A DNA stretch of 64,000 nt. Origin: Microbacterium saperdae (lineage in GTDB: Bacteria > Actinomycetota > Actinomycetes > Actinomycetales > Microbacteriaceae). Of the stretch, positions 53,046-62,864 are shown piece by piece. Each line of letters begins with the position of its first letter. The first letter of the stretch is position 1. Position numbers and translations under genes: made by a program. The stretch is taken from positions 1,364,001 through 1,428,000 of the forward strand of contig NZ_VFOX01000001.1 in NCBI RefSeq assembly GCF_006716345.1, given 5' to 3'. The notes beneath the pieces were generated by a model. The model was not told the origin of the DNA and searched no databases. It worked only from the letters and a program-made list of their open reading frames with translations.

Positions 53046-54570
53046 GCGTCTGCAGACCCTGACCAGCTGGCATGCCGACTGGAAGGGCCTGCGCGTCGCG
53101 GTTCTCGGACTGTCGATGACCGGTTTCTCGGTCGCCGACACGCTGGCGGAACTCGGCGCCGACGTGCTGGTGCTGAGCGAATCGGCGGAGGAGGAATACG
53201 CCCGGTTGTTGCCGATCATCGGCGCCAGGCTCGAGCTGGGCTCGCTCGCCGACATCCCTGAGGCGCTTGTCGACTTCGACCCCGAACTCGTCATCGCCTC
53301 GCCCGGCTTCTCGCCGACGCATCCCGTGATCCGGTGGACGCAGGAGTCGGACATCGCGCTCTGGGGTGACATCGAGCTCGCCTGGCGTCTGCGTGACAAG
53401 GTCGTGCGCGATGACGGATCCCCGGCTGACTGGGTGCTGATCACCGGTACCAACGGCAAGACCACCACGACCCAGCTCACTGCCACGCTGCTCGCTGCAG
53501 GCGGGCTGCGGGCGGCGCCCTGCGGCAACATCGGCGTCCCGGTCCTCGATGCCGTGCGCGACCCCGCCGGTTTCGATGTGCTGGTCGTGGAGCTCTCCAG
53601 CCACCAGCTCTGGTACCTCGGGCAGTCAGACGCCGAGGGGGAGCTGTTCCCGCACACCTCGGTCTGCCTCAACCTCGCCGACGACCACCTGGTGTGGCAC
53701 GGCAGCGCGCAGGCCTACCGCGATGCGAAGGCCCTGGTCTACCGCAACACCCGGGTCGCGTGCGTCTACAACAAGGCCGATGAGGCCACCCGTCGCATGG
53801 TGGAGGATGCGGAGGTCGTCGACGGCGCCCGTGCCATCGGCTTCGATCTGGGGATTCCCGGTCCCAGCGACCTCGGGATCGTGGAGGGGCTGCTGGTCGA
53901 CCGCGCGTTCCTCGACGATCGGTCCCGCAGCGCGCTCGAACTGACCACGCTCGCCGACCTCGATCGGGTGGGCCTCGCCGCTCCGCACATCGTGCAGAAC
54001 ATCCTGGCGGCCAGTGCTCTGGCGCGGTCGCTCGGAGTGGAGCCGGAGGCGATCCACTCGGCCCTCCAGGACTTCCGTCTCGACGCGCACCGCATCCAGA
54101 TCATCGCCCGGCATCGCGGCATCACCTGGGTCGATGACTCCAAGGCGACGAACCCGCATGCGGCGGCATCCTCGCTCCGCGCCTACCCGGGTGCCGTGTG
54201 GGTCGTCGGTGGCGATCTCAAGGGCGTGGACCTGTCGGATCTCGTCGCCGATGCCGGACGCACCGCGAGTGCCGCCGTCGTGATCGGCGTCGAGCGGGTC
54301 GAGGTCGTGACGGCGTTCCGACGACACGCGCCCGGGGTGCCGGTGTTCGAGGTCGATGCCGGTGACACTGGACAGGTCATGAATCGTGTCGTGGAGATCG
54401 CGGCCGGGATCGTCGACGGCGAGGGAACAGTTCTGCTGGCTCCCGCTGCGGCGTCCTTCGATCAGTTCTCCAGCTACGCGGATCGCGGCCGTCGCTTCGC
54501 CGAAGCGGTGCGAGAGTGGATCGACCGGGGGAGCGACGATGACGCAGGTGGCCCGCCCTCCGGGATCTGA
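53035..54570 (+). CDS. murD: UDP-MurNAc-L-Ala--D-Glu ligase
   Basis: A 511-residue Mur ligase with VAVLGLSMTGFSVADTLAEL, the ATP loop LITGTNGKTTTTQL, and WVDDSKATNPHAA. It adds D-glutamate to UDP-MurNAc-L-Ala. GTG start overlaps mraY; the 3' end overlaps ftsW by 32 nt. It is slightly longer than the Escherichia coli enzyme, as usual in actinobacteria. Confidence 0.94.
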   Translation: MSAERLQTLTSWHADWKGLRVAVLGLSMTGFSVADTLAELGADVLVLSESAEEEYARLLPIIGARLELGSLADIPEALVDFDPELVIASPGFSPTHPVIRWTQESDIALWGDIELAWRLRDKVVRDDGSPADWVLITGTNGKTTTTQLTATLLAAGGLRAAPCGNIGVPVLDAVRDPAGFDVLVVELSSHQLWYLGQSDAEGELFPHTSVCLNLADDHLVWHGSAQAYRDAKALVYRNTRVACVYNKADEATRRMVEDAEVVDGARAIGFDLGIPGPSDLGIVEGLLVDRAFLDDRSRSALELTTLADLDRVGLAAPHIVQNILAASALARSLGVEPEAIHSALQDFRLDAHRIQIIARHRGITWVDDSKATNPHAAASSLRAYPGAVWVVGGDLKGVDLSDLVADAGRTASAAVVIGVERVEVVTAFRRHAPGVPVFEVDAGDTGQVMNRVVEIAAGIVDGEGTVLLAPAAASFDQFSSYADRGRRFAEAVREWIDRGSDDDAGGPPSGI

Positions 54571-55780
54571 GTCCGGCGGTCTCGCAGCCCGCGTGTCGCT
54601 CGGACGCCGCTTCGTGCCGGTGTCGAGCGAGTTCCTCATGATCGCGTCCACCGCGCTGCTGCTGACGCTGTTCGGACTCGTGATGGTGCTGTCGGCGACC
54701 AGCGCGACGGCCATCGGCAACGGCGAGAGCCCCTGGAGCGCCGCCCTGCGTCAAGGGATCTTCGCCCTGCTCGGCGTGCCGCTGATGTTCCTCGTGAGCA
54801 GGCTCCCGATCGCCTTCCTCAAGCGCATGGCCTGGCCGGCGCTGTTCGGGGCGGTCGCCCTCCAGCTGCTGGTGTTCACGCCGCTCGGAATCGCTGACGG
54901 AGGAAACCGGAACTGGATCCAGATCGCGGGGTTCCAGCTCCAGCCGTCCGAGTTCCTCAAGCTGGCCCTCGCCCTCTGGATCGGCTACGTCCTGCTTCGC
55001 AAACAGGCGATGCTCGGCACCTGGCACCACGTCTTCATCCCGGTCGTACCCGTCGGTGCGCTTGCGATCGGCACCGTGCTCGGTGGGAAGGACCTCGGTA
55101 CCGCCATGGTGCTCGTCCTGATCCTGCTCGGGTGCCTGTTCTTCTCGGGAGTGAAGCTGCGGCTGTTCATCATCCCGGTGATCCTCGGCGTCGGCGCCGT
55201 GCTCGCCTACGCGCTCTCCAGCGTCGACCGCATGCGACGCATCACGGCGTCGTGCGACAACCTCGACCTGTACTACACCGACTGCTACCAGTCGATCCAC
55301 GGCATCTGGGGAATGGCGAGCGGCGGGATCTTCGGTCTCGGTCTCGGCAACTCCCAGGAGAAGTACGGATGGCTGCCCGCAGCGGGCAACGACTTCATCT
55401 TCGCGATCGTCGGAGAGGAACTCGGGCTGATCGGCTGCATCGTCGTGCTGGCGCTGTTCACGTTCTTCACGATCGGTGCGTTCCACATCATCCGCAAGAC
55501 GAACGATCCCTTCATCCGCGTCGCCGCGGGTGGCATCACCGTCTGGATCGTCGGACAGGCCGTGCTCAACATCGGCGTCGTGATCGGCATCTTCCCCGTC
55601 ATGGGTGTTCCGCTCCCGTTCATGTCCCAGGGCGGCACCGCGCTGTTGGCGGTCCTGCTCGCCTGCGGCGTGCTGCTGGCGTTCGCGCGCACCATCCCCG
55701 CGGTCGAGCCGGGCGGCGCCACGCAGCGTCCGGCGGCTCCCCGGGGTTCTTCGGCAGGGCGGGGTAGGGTCACCAAGTGA
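54539..55780 (+). CDS. ftsW: Septal peptidoglycan polymerase FtsW (SEDS)
   Basis: A 413-residue SEDS membrane protein with about ten helices. Key segments are LVMVLSATSA (TM1), NWIQIAGFQLQPSEFLKLAL, GGKDLGTAMV and VMGVPLPFMSQGGTALLA near the C-terminus. It polymerises lipid II at the septum with FtsI. The ATG at 54539 has GGGGAG 5 nt upstream; the longer upstream frame lies in murD and is rejected. The short basic C-terminus is possible FtsZ- or kinase-contact tail. Confidence 0.95.
   Translation: MTQVARPPGSESGGLAARVSLGRRFVPVSSEFLMIASTALLLTLFGLVMVLSATSATAIGNGESPWSAALRQGIFALLGVPLMFLVSRLPIAFLKRMAWPALFGAVALQLLVFTPLGIADGGNRNWIQIAGFQLQPSEFLKLALALWIGYVLLRKQAMLGTWHHVFIPVVPVGALAIGTVLGGKDLGTAMVLVLILLGCLFFSGVKLRLFIIPVILGVGAVLAYALSSVDRMRRITASCDNLDLYYTDCYQSIHGIWGMASGGIFGLGLGNSQEKYGWLPAAGNDFIFAIVGEELGLIGCIVVLALFTFFTIGAFHIIRKTNDPFIRVAAGGITVWIVGQAVLNIGVVIGIFPVMGVPLPFMSQGGTALLAVLLACGVLLAFARTIPAVEPGGATQRPAAPRGSSAGRGRVTK
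55765..55770 (+). promoter_or_regulatory. Internal leaderless-type -10 box before murG
   Basis: TAGGGT inside the 3' end of ftsW ends 6 nt before the murG GTG. It may give murG-murC a second, ftsW-independent promoter. Confidence 0.4.
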
Positions 55781-56856
55781 CCTCGTACTTGCTCGCCGGC
55801 GGAGGAACCGCCGGCCATGTCAACCCCCTGCTCGCCGTCGCCGATGGGCTGCGTGCGCGCGACCCTCAGGCCGATGTGCTCGTCCTCGGCACCGCCGAAG
55901 GGCTGGAATCCCGGCTCGTCCCCGCCCGCGGCTACGAGTTGCTCATCGTCGACAAGGTCCCCTTCCCGCGCCGGCCCAACCGGCAGGCGGCGGCGTTCCC
56001 CGGCCGCTTCCGCCGGGCCATCGCCCAGGTGCGCGCACACATCCGCCAGCACGGCATCGACGTGGTCGTCGGCTTCGGGGGCTACGCCTCCGCGCCCGCC
56101 TACGTCGCGGCCCGTCGCGAGCGCATCCCCTTCGTCGTGCATGAGGCCAATGCGAAGCCCGGTCTCGCCAACGTCCTGGGGGCGCGCTGGGCCGCCGCCG
56201 TGGGCGTGGCGTTCGACGGCACCCCTCTGCGCGGTGGCGAGGTCGTCGGGATGCCACTGCGCCGCGAAGTCATCGCGCTGGACCGTGCCGCGCTCCGCGG
56301 GGAGGCGGCCGCCGCCTTCGGACTCGACGCCGACCGACCCGTCCTGCTCGTGTTCGGCGGGTCGCTCGGAGCGCAGCGCCTGAACGAGGCTCTGGCGGAT
56401 TCCTGGCGTGACATCCTCGACGCCGGCTGGCAGCTGCTGCACGTCACGGGCGAGCGCAGCGACATGCCCGACCCCGGCGTGCCGGGATATTCTCTGCGCC
56501 GCTACGTCGACCGGATGGATCTGGCCTTCGCGCTCGCGGATCTGATCGTGTCGCGCTCGGGTTCGGCGACCGTCAGCGAAGTGAGCGCTCTGGGAATCCC
56601 CGCCCTCTATGTGCCGTACTCCGTGGGGAACGGTGAGCAGCGCCTCAACGCCGGCTCCGCCGTCGCTGCGGGGGCCGCGGAACTGCTCGACGACGCCACG
56701 TTCGACGGCGACGCGGTCCGGCGGATCGTCGTGCCGTTGCTCCATGACCGCGACCGCATCGCCACGATGGCGACGGCGGCCGAGAAGGTCGGCACCCGCA
56801 CCGGCACCGAGAACGTGATCGCGCTCATCGATCGCGCCGTCGGTGCCCCGAACTAG
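55777..56856 (+). CDS. murG: Lipid II synthase, GlcNAc transferase MurG
   Basis: A 359-residue GT28 glycosyltransferase with LLAGGGTAGHVNPLLAVAD, VVGFGGYASAPAYVAA, HEANAKPGLAN, GGSLGAQRLNEAL and SRSGSATVSEVSALG. It transfers GlcNAc to lipid I, giving lipid II. Overlaps the ftsW stop by 4 nt (GTGA). Confidence 0.95.
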   Translation: MTSYLLAGGGTAGHVNPLLAVADGLRARDPQADVLVLGTAEGLESRLVPARGYELLIVDKVPFPRRPNRQAAAFPGRFRRAIAQVRAHIRQHGIDVVVGFGGYASAPAYVAARRERIPFVVHEANAKPGLANVLGARWAAAVGVAFDGTPLRGGEVVGMPLRREVIALDRAALRGEAAAAFGLDADRPVLLVFGGSLGAQRLNEALADSWRDILDAGWQLLHVTGERSDMPDPGVPGYSLRRYVDRMDLAFALADLIVSRSGSATVSEVSALGIPALYVPYSVGNGEQRLNAGSAVAAGAAELLDDATFDGDAVRRIVVPLLHDRDRIATMATAAEKVGTRTGTENVIALIDRAVGAPN

Positions 56857-56859
56857 ACT
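56854..56859 (+). promoter_or_regulatory. -10-like box before murC
   Basis: TAGACT contains the murG stop and ends 9 nt before the murC ATG, similar to the other short-leader promoters in the window. Confidence 0.35.
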
Positions 56860-56868
56860 GAGCTGGAC

Positions 56869-58269
56869 ATGATCAGACCCGACCTCTCCCTCCCGATTCC
56901 CGAGACGATCACCTCCGCGCACTTCATCGGCATCGGCGGTTCCGGCATGAGCGGACTCGCCAAGATGTTCCTCGATGCCGGCATCCGCGTTTCCGGATCC
57001 GACCGTGCCGACAGCGCCAATCTCCAGGCGCTGGCCGCTGCCGGGGCGACCGTGCACGTGGGGCACGATGCCACGCATCTCGGCGACGCCGACACGGTCG
57101 TGCACACCGGAGCGATCTGGCCGGAGAACCCGGAGTTCCTTCTCGCCAAGGAGCGCGGGCTCCATGTCATCCACCGTTCGCAGGCGCTGTACTGGCTGAT
57201 CGGCTCACGCCGCCTGGTGTCCGTCGCCGGCGCGCACGGAAAGACCACGTCGACGGGCATGATCGTCACGGCGTTGCGCGACCTCGGCCTCGACCCGCAC
57301 TTCGTCAACGGGGGAGTGATCGAGCAGCTCGGCATCTCCAGCGCGACGGGCACGGGCGACCTCTTCGTGATCGAGGCCGACGAGTCGGACGGCACGTTCC
57401 TGCTGTACGACACCGCCGTGGCGCTCATCACGAACGTCGACCCCGACCACCTCGACCACTTCGGATCCGAGGAAGCGTTCCACGATGCCTTCGTGCGGTT
57501 CGCGGACGCGGCCAGCGAAGCTGTCGTGATCTCGAGCGACGACGCCGGCGCACTGCGCGTCGGCGCCGGCCTCTCGCACCCGAATGTACTCACCTTCGGC
57601 CAGGCGGCGGATGCCGATATGCGCGTGACGGATGTCGTCGCCCACGGGCCGGTGGCCGCGACCATCACCCACGGTGACGACAGCGTGCGCATGCAGCTCG
57701 CGGTGCCGGGAGTGCACAACGCGATCAATGCCGCAGGATCCGTCGCGGTGCTGCGCGCACTGGGGATCGGCCTGGTCGATGCGGTGCGCGCGGTGGAAGG
57801 ATTCGCCGGCACGGTGCGCCGCCTCGAGCAGCATGGCGTCGAGCGCGGGGTCACCGTCTATGACGACTACTCGCATCACCCCACCGAAGTCCGTGCCGCG
57901 CTCGAGGCGATGCGCAGCATCTCGGGTCCAGGACGCATCATCGCGATCCAGCAGCCCCACACGTACTCGCGCACGCAGCACATGTACCAGGAGTTCGCCG
58001 ATGTGCTCGAGGAGTTCGCCGATCACACGGTGATGCTCGACGTGTACGGCGCGCGTGAGGATCCGGTCCCGGGAGTCACCGGAGAGCTCGTGAGCGGCGC
58101 GTTCCGCGACCCCGCCCATGTGCACTTCGTCGCCGACTGGCAGGAGGCCGCGGACTACACCGCCACCGTCGCCCGCGACGGTGATTTCGTGATCACTCTC
58201 GGCTGCGGCAACGTCTACCAGATCATCCCGCAGGTGCTCGAGTCGTTGCGCCAGACCGTCGAGGCGTAG
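56869..58269 (+). CDS. murC: UDP-MurNAc--L-alanine ligase
   Basis: A 466-residue Mur ligase with [17 protein letters not shown], the ATP loop [24 protein letters not shown] and [10 protein letters not shown]. It adds L-Ala to UDP-MurNAc, the first step of stem-peptide synthesis. Only 12 bp follow murG. Confidence 0.95.
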   Translation: MIRPDLSLPIPETITSAHFIGIGGSGMSGLAKMFLDAGIRVSGSDRADSANLQALAAAGATVHVGHDATHLGDADTVVHTGAIWPENPEFLLAKERGLHVIHRSQALYWLIGSRRLVSVAGAHGKTTSTGMIVTALRDLGLDPHFVNGGVIEQLGISSATGTGDLFVIEADESDGTFLLYDTAVALITNVDPDHLDHFGSEEAFHDAFVRFADAASEAVVISSDDAGALRVGAGLSHPNVLTFGQAADADMRVTDVVAHGPVAATITHGDDSVRMQLAVPGVHNAINAAGSVAVLRALGIGLVDAVRAVEGFAGTVRRLEQHGVERGVTVYDDYSHHPTEVRAALEAMRSISGPGRIIAIQQPHTYSRTQHMYQEFADVLEEFADHTVMLDVYGAREDPVPGVTGELVSGAFRDPAHVHFVADWQEAADYTATVARDGDFVITLGCGNVYQIIPQVLESLRQTVEA

Positions 58270-58272
58270 TCC

Positions 58273-59211
58273 GTGCGTCGGCCCCCACCGCCTCCGACCT
58301 CCCCGGAGAGCCAGGGGGAGCAGGAGCCTGCCTCACCGTCGGTCCTCCGCCCGGCTCGGCGCGAATCGCTGGGCGCGAAGAAGCCGTCGGGCTCGATCTC
58401 ACCGCCGGATGACGGCACCGAGGCCCTCGTCGGAGCCACCGATACCGAGACGCCGCCGACATCCACACGCGACGTCTGGCGAGCCGCGCGTGCCCGGCGC
58501 AAGGCACTGCGGGCGGAGATCCGTCGCTTCACGCAGCGTTCGCGACGCCGTCGGATCATCTGGTGGAGCGCCATCGGCGCCGTCGTCCTCCTGGTGGGCG
58601 GGAGCGTTGCTGCCGCCTACAGTCCCTTGTTCGCGGTGGAGAAGATCACCGTCGCCGGCGCTTCCACTCTCGACCCCGCTGCTGTCGAGGCGGCGCTGAG
58701 CGGTCAGATCGGCACGCCTCTGGCGCTCGTCGACTCGAGCGAGGTCAAGGCGGCACTGCTGGCCTTCCCGCTGATCGAGACCTATGCGCTCGAGGCCAGG
58801 CCTCCGCACGATCTGACCGTGCGGATCGTCGAGCGCACGCCGATCGGGGTGATCCGTTCGGACGCCGGTTACACCCTCGTGGATGCTGCCGGCGTGGCAC
58901 TGTCGACCACCTCCGATCAACCCGCCGGACAGCCTCTGATCGACATCGCCACCGGCACCGACTCATCGGCGTTCCAGAGCGCCGGGCTCGTCGTGCGTTC
59001 CCTGCCCGCCGACCTGCGCGCACAGCTGACCGGTGTGAGCGCCAGCACCGCCGACGATGTGACCCTCACGCTCAGCAGCGGGTTGACGGTCGTGTGGGGG
59101 AGTGCCGAGAAGTCGGCACTCAAGGCTCTCGTGCTCGAGAAGGCGTTGACGGCGAAACCGGATGCCTCCACGGTCGATGTCTCGTCCGCCGAGACCGCCG
59201 TCGTCGGCTGA
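58273..59211 (+). CDS. ftsQ: Cell division protein FtsQ
   Basis: A 312-residue bitopic protein. A long disordered cytoplasmic N-terminus (about 1-95) precedes one membrane helix (IIWWSAIGAVVLLVGGSVAA), then a POTRA domain (SPLFAVEKITVAGASTLDPA) and the FtsQ beta domain (VRIVERTPIGVIRSDAGYTL). It links FtsL-type partners at the septum. Only 3 bp after murC. The POTRA start is well matched. Confidence 0.88.
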   Translation: MRRPPPPPTSPESQGEQEPASPSVLRPARRESLGAKKPSGSISPPDDGTEALVGATDTETPPTSTRDVWRAARARRKALRAEIRRFTQRSRRRRIIWWSAIGAVVLLVGGSVAAAYSPLFAVEKITVAGASTLDPAAVEAALSGQIGTPLALVDSSEVKAALLAFPLIETYALEARPPHDLTVRIVERTPIGVIRSDAGYTLVDAAGVALSTTSDQPAGQPLIDIATGTDSSAFQSAGLVVRSLPADLRAQLTGVSASTADDVTLTLSSGLTVVWGSAEKSALKALVLEKALTAKPDASTVDVSSAETAVVG

Positions 59212-59369
59212 GTGAGCGACCCCGTGGCGGGGTCCGAGTCCTCTGTGGCGCGCAGAGCGCGTGTCGAACGCGCATTCCGACGGGAATGAAGCGACACGCC
59301 CAGCGCGCTGCGCCCACGAGCTCACGCGGCGCTTACCTTCGATCAAGAGAACGCAATACCGGGAAATAC

Positions 59370-59396
59370 TTTACACCTCTACTTGAGGTTTAAGGT
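59370..59396 (+). promoter_or_regulatory. Candidate ftsZ promoter with internal dyad
   Basis: TTTACA (59370-59375) and TAAGGT (59391-59396) are 15 bp apart, and ACCTC-TACTT-GAGGT (59375-59389), a dyad, lies between them. An AGGTT direct repeat also overlaps. MerR-type activators bind in such spacers, and FtsR is encoded in this window, but the 15-bp spacing is short for that class. Confidence 0.45.
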
Positions 59397-59434
59397 TCAC
59401 CCACTTCCAAGGCTCGACTAATCGGAGGCCGGCC

Positions 59435-60577
59435 ATGAGCCAGAACCAGAACTACCTCGCCGTGATCAAGGTCGTCGGCGTCGGCGGTGGCGGCGTCAAC
59501 GCCGTCAACCGCATGATCGATCTCGGTCTCCGCGGAGTCGAGTTCATCGCCGTCAACACCGACGCGCAGGCGCTGCTCATGAGCGACGCCGACGTCAAGC
59601 TCGACGTCGGTCGTGAGCTCACGCGCGGTCTCGGCGCCGGTGCCGACCCCGAAGTGGGTCGTCGCGCCGCAGAGGACCACGCCGAGGAGATCGAGCAGGC
59701 GCTCACCGGCGCCGACATGGTCTTCGTCACCGCCGGCGAAGGCGGTGGCACCGGAACGGGTGGCGCCCCGGTCGTCGCTCGCATCGCGAAGTCGATCGGC
59801 GCCCTCACGATCGGTGTCGTCACGAAGCCGTTCTCGTTCGAAGGCCGTCGCCGCCAGAGCCAGGCCGAGGCAGGTGTGGCCAAGCTCAAGGAAGAGGTCG
59901 ACACCCTCATCGTCGTGCCGAACGACCGTCTCCTCGAGATCAGCGACCGCGGCATCTCGATGATCGAGGCGTTCGCGACCGCCGACCAGGTGCTTCTCGC
60001 CGGTGTCCAGGGCATCACGGATCTGATCACGACCCCCGGTCTGATCAACCTCGACTTCGCCGACGTCAAGTCGGTCATGCAGGGTGCCGGTTCCGCGCTG
60101 ATGGGTATCGGCTCCGCGCGCGGCGCTGATCGTGCGATCAAGGCCGCAGAGTTGGCCGTCGAGTCTCCGCTGCTCGAGGCGAGCATCGAAGGCGCCCACG
60201 GCGTGCTGCTCTCCATCCAGGGTGGATCGAACCTCGGTATCTTCGAGATCCACGACGCGGCCGACCTCGTCAAGGAAGCCGCGCACCCGGAGGCGAACAT
60301 CATCTTCGGTACGGTCATCGACGACAGCCTCGGAGACGAGGTGCGCGTGACCGTGATCGCCGCAGGATTCGACGGTGGCGAGCCCTCGCTCCGACTGGAC
60401 CCGATGGTCGTGAGCCGCCCCGCGGCGACGCTGCCCGAGGTCGCACTCTCCGATGACACCGCCGCGCCTGCTGCCGGTGCCTCGGAGCCTGAGTCCGCCC
60501 CGCAGCGCGTGACGGCGACGAGCATCGAGCCGGCGTTCGCCGACGACGACATCGACATCCCCGAATTCCTGAAGTGA
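59435..60577 (+). CDS. ftsZ: Cell division GTPase FtsZ
   Basis: A 380-residue tubulin homologue with [23 protein letters not shown], the GTP loop [12 protein letters not shown] and [11 protein letters not shown]. The C-terminal tail [11 protein letters not shown] binds SepF and membrane tethers. It polymerises into the Z ring. GGAGG lies 6 nt before the ATG; a 223-bp upstream gap carries its own promoter. Confidence 0.96.
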   Translation: MSQNQNYLAVIKVVGVGGGGVNAVNRMIDLGLRGVEFIAVNTDAQALLMSDADVKLDVGRELTRGLGAGADPEVGRRAAEDHAEEIEQALTGADMVFVTAGEGGGTGTGGAPVVARIAKSIGALTIGVVTKPFSFEGRRRQSQAEAGVAKLKEEVDTLIVVPNDRLLEISDRGISMIEAFATADQVLLAGVQGITDLITTPGLINLDFADVKSVMQGAGSALMGIGSARGADRAIKAAELAVESPLLEASIEGAHGVLLSIQGGSNLGIFEIHDAADLVKEAAHPEANIIFGTVIDDSLGDEVRVTVIAAGFDGGEPSLRLDPMVVSRPAATLPEVALSDDTAAPAAGASEPESAPQRVTATSIEPAFADDDIDIPEFLK

Positions 60578-61278
60578 CGCTCGACCAGGCTCAGCAGTCA
60601 CCGAGCCTGGCAGCGCGGCTGTCGGCGATCGACACACGGATCGCCGACGCCGCGCGGCTCGCCGGCCGCGACCCCGCCGAGATCACACGGATCGTCGTGA
60701 CGAAGTTCCACCCGGCGTCCCTCGTGCGTGAGTTGCACGAACTGGGCGTGCGGGAAGTCGGGGAGAACCGGCAGCAGGAACTCACCTCCAAGCAGGGCGA
60801 ACTCGCGGAGCTCGACCTGCGCTGGCATTTCATCGGCCAGGCGCAGACCAACAAGGCGGCCTCGATCCGCCGGAGCGCCGACGTCGTCCACTCGCTCGAT
60901 CGCGACCGCCTCGCCGACGCGCTCGATCGTGTGGCCGACAGCGACGATGTGCTCGACGTGCTGGTGCAGATCAACCTCACGGATGACGAGGGCCGCGGGG
61001 GAGTGTCTCCTGCCGACGCCCCCGCGCTCGCGGAGCATGTCCTCTCGCTGCCGTCGCTGCGTCTCCGCGGTGTGATGGCCGTCGCTCCGCTCGATGAGGA
61101 ACCGGCATCCGCCTTCGCTCGTCTCCATGACGTCGCGGAGAGCGTCCGAGGGCTCGCTCCGGACGCCACGTGGATCTCCGCGGGGATGACGGGCGACTTC
61201 GTCGAAGCCATCGCCGCGGGCGCGACACACCTGCGGATCGGCTCCGCAATCACGGGACCCCGGCCCGACCGGGGTTAA
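60574..61278 (+). CDS. yggS: PLP homeostasis protein of the YggS family
   Basis: A 234-residue PLP-binding protein with [18 protein letters not shown] (PLP Lys), [26 protein letters not shown] and [20 protein letters not shown]. It is not an alanine racemase but controls PLP balance. Its GTG overlaps the ftsZ stop by 4 nt; the ftsZ-yggS-sepF order is conserved in Gram-positive bacteria. Confidence 0.92.
   Translation: MTLDQAQQSPSLAARLSAIDTRIADAARLAGRDPAEITRIVVTKFHPASLVRELHELGVREVGENRQQELTSKQGELAELDLRWHFIGQAQTNKAASIRRSADVVHSLDRDRLADALDRVADSDDVLDVLVQINLTDDEGRGGVSPADAPALAEHVLSLPSLRLRGVMAVAPLDEEPASAFARLHDVAESVRGLAPDATWISAGMTGDFVEAIAAGATHLRIGSAITGPRPDRG
61257..61275 (+). terminator. Weak hairpin at the end of yggS
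   Basis: ACCCCGG and CCGGGGT form a 7-bp stem with a 5-nt loop just before the yggS stop. It may attenuate rather than end transcription into sepF. Confidence 0.3.
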
Positions 61279-61320
61279 CCTCTAACCAGACCAGCCCGAA
61301 CGTTCGAACCGGAGGACACG

Positions 61321-61794
61321 ATGGGTAACCCGCTGAAGAAGACCATGGTGTATCTCGGCCTCGCCGACGAGGAAGAAGCCTATGAAGAAGAGCAGCAGGC
61401 GCCCGCCCGCTCTCACCGTGAACGCGATCGTGACCGCGAAGAGCCCGCTCCGGCTCCGGTCACCCCGCTGCGTCGACCTGTCGCCGTGCGACAGCCTGCG
61501 GCGGGCGCTGTGAACGAGATCCTCACCGTGCACCCGAAGCAGTACCGCGACGCGCAGCTCATCGCGGAGAGCTTCCGTGAAGGCGTGCCGGTCATCATCA
61601 ACCTCTCGCAGATGAGCGATGCCGACGCGCGTCGACTGATCGACTTCGCCAGTGGTCTCTCGCTCGGCCTCTACGGTCGCATCGAGCGCGTCACCTCGAA
61701 GGTCTTCCTGCTCTCGCCGGAGAACATCGCGGTGTCGGGTCATGGCGGTATCGCCCACGCAGACGCCGAGTCTGCGGGCTTCGACCAGTCGTAG
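61321..61794 (+). CDS. sepF: Cell division protein SepF
   Basis: A 157-residue protein: an amphipathic N-terminal membrane helix ([18 protein letters not shown]), a charged linker, and a globular domain ([20 protein letters not shown]) ending [20 protein letters not shown]. It anchors FtsZ to the membrane in actinobacteria that lack FtsA. GGAGG precedes the ATG. Symbol sepF is secure. Confidence 0.95.
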   Translation: MGNPLKKTMVYLGLADEEEAYEEEQQAPARSHRERDRDREEPAPAPVTPLRRPVAVRQPAAGAVNEILTVHPKQYRDAQLIAESFREGVPVIINLSQMSDADARRLIDFASGLSLGLYGRIERVTSKVFLLSPENIAVSGHGGIAHADAESAGFDQS

Positions 61795-61797
61795 CCC

Positions 61798-62094
61798 GTG
61801 CAACTGGTCTCTGTCGTCGCGAGCATCGTCCACCTGGTTCTGCTGCTCTACATCTTCGTGCTCTTCGCGCGCCTCGTCCTCGACTACATCCCGCTCTTCA
61901 ACCGGGAATGGCGTCCCAAGGGCTTCGGCCTCGTCGCCGCGGAAGCCGTGTACACGTTGACCGATCCGCCGATCCGGTTCTTCCGGCGGATCATTCCTCC
62001 TCTGCGTATCGGCTCCCTCTCGCTCGACTTCGGATTCGCGCTCACGATGCTCATCGTGTTGATTCTGATGAACATCGTCAGACTGTTCATCTGA
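61798..62094 (+). CDS. YggT-family membrane protein
   Basis: A 98-residue protein with two hydrophobic helices (VVASIVHLVLLLYIFVLFAR and FALTMLIVLILMNIVRLF) and the family signature TDPPIRFFRRIIPPLRIG. Function unknown; it lies between sepF and divIVA in many Gram-positives, suggesting a division or polar role. GTG start 61798. Confidence 0.9.
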   Translation: MQLVSVVASIVHLVLLLYIFVLFARLVLDYIPLFNREWRPKGFGLVAAEAVYTLTDPPIRFFRRIIPPLRIGSLSLDFGFALTMLIVLILMNIVRLFI

Positions 62095-62150
62095 ACCGCG
62101 AGTTCGCCCTCTTCGGGTGTCGCGTCATCGCGCCACAAAGGTGCGGGGGC

Positions 62151-62156
62151 TATGCT
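62151..62156 (+). promoter_or_regulatory. -10 box of the wag31 gene
   Basis: TATGCT lies about 90 nt before the wag31 ATG, giving a leader of roughly 80 nt. Such long leaders are common for divIVA. Confidence 0.4.
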
Positions 62157-62245
62157 GGCACCCAGGTGCGCCCCCCGGGTTCGCGCCACATCACGACCGC
62201 GCCATACAAAACTGGCAACCGAACTCATCGAAAGAGGAGCCACTC

Positions 62246-62854
62246 ATGGCACTTACCCCGGATGACGTCGTCACCAAGCAGTTCCAGCACGTCCGCTTCA
62301 AGGACGGGTTCGACCCCGATGAGGTGGACGACTTCCTCGACGAGATCGTCATCGAGTGGCGCAAGGCCCTCGAGGAGAACGTCGAGCTGAAGGCCAAGCT
62401 GGCCGCATACGAGTCCGGTGAGGCTCCTGCTGCCGCTCCGGCCGCCGAGGCGCCCGCCGCCGAGGTCCCCGCACCTGCTCCGGCTGCTGCCGTCGAGACC
62501 CCGGCCGAGCCGGCACCCACGGTGTCCGCCACCGCCACCGCCGGCATCATCGAGCTGGCTCAGCGCCTGCACGACGAGCATGTCGCCGAGGGTGAGGCGA
62601 AGCGCAACCAGCTGATCGCCGACGCCGAGAACGAGGTGAACCGCATCCGCAGCGAGGCCGAGGCCAAGCAGCGCGAAGAGGCCGCCCGTCTGGAGCGCGA
62701 GCGCAACACGCTCGAGGCTCGCATCACCGAACTCCGCAACTTCGAGCGCGACTACCGCTCGCAGCTGCGCGGCTACATCGAGGGCCAGCTCCGCGACCTC
62801 GACGAGAAGTCGGCGTCCACGGACTCCACGCCGGTCTCCGCGATCGGACTGTAG
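62246..62854 (+). CDS. wag31: Polar scaffold DivIVA (Wag31)
   Basis: A 202-residue protein. An N-terminal DivIVA domain (LTPDDVVTKQFQHVRFKDGF) precedes an Ala/Pro-rich linker and a long coiled coil (NQLIADAENEVNRIRSEAEA). It marks poles and directs apical cell-wall growth. AGGAG is 7 nt before the ATG. The linker is longer than in Bacillus DivIVA, as in other actinobacteria. Confidence 0.95.
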   Translation: MALTPDDVVTKQFQHVRFKDGFDPDEVDDFLDEIVIEWRKALEENVELKAKLAAYESGEAPAAAPAAEAPAAEVPAPAPAAAVETPAEPAPTVSATATAGIIELAQRLHDEHVAEGEAKRNQLIADAENEVNRIRSEAEAKQREEAARLERERNTLEARITELRNFERDYRSQLRGYIEGQLRDLDEKSASTDSTPVSAIGL

Positions 62855-62864
62855 GTCGTAGGTC

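Noticed and set aside
59260..59282. TCGAACGCGCATTCCGA in the ftsQ-ftsZ gap as a LexA box
   Set aside because: The right arm has an extra base and mismatches, so the symmetry fails.
61298..61316. CGAACGTTCG palindrome before sepF as a LexA box
   Set aside because: The arms lack the 4-bp centre of the LexA consensus TCGAAC-N4-GTTCGA. It is more likely part of the leader; no SOS link is expected for sepF.
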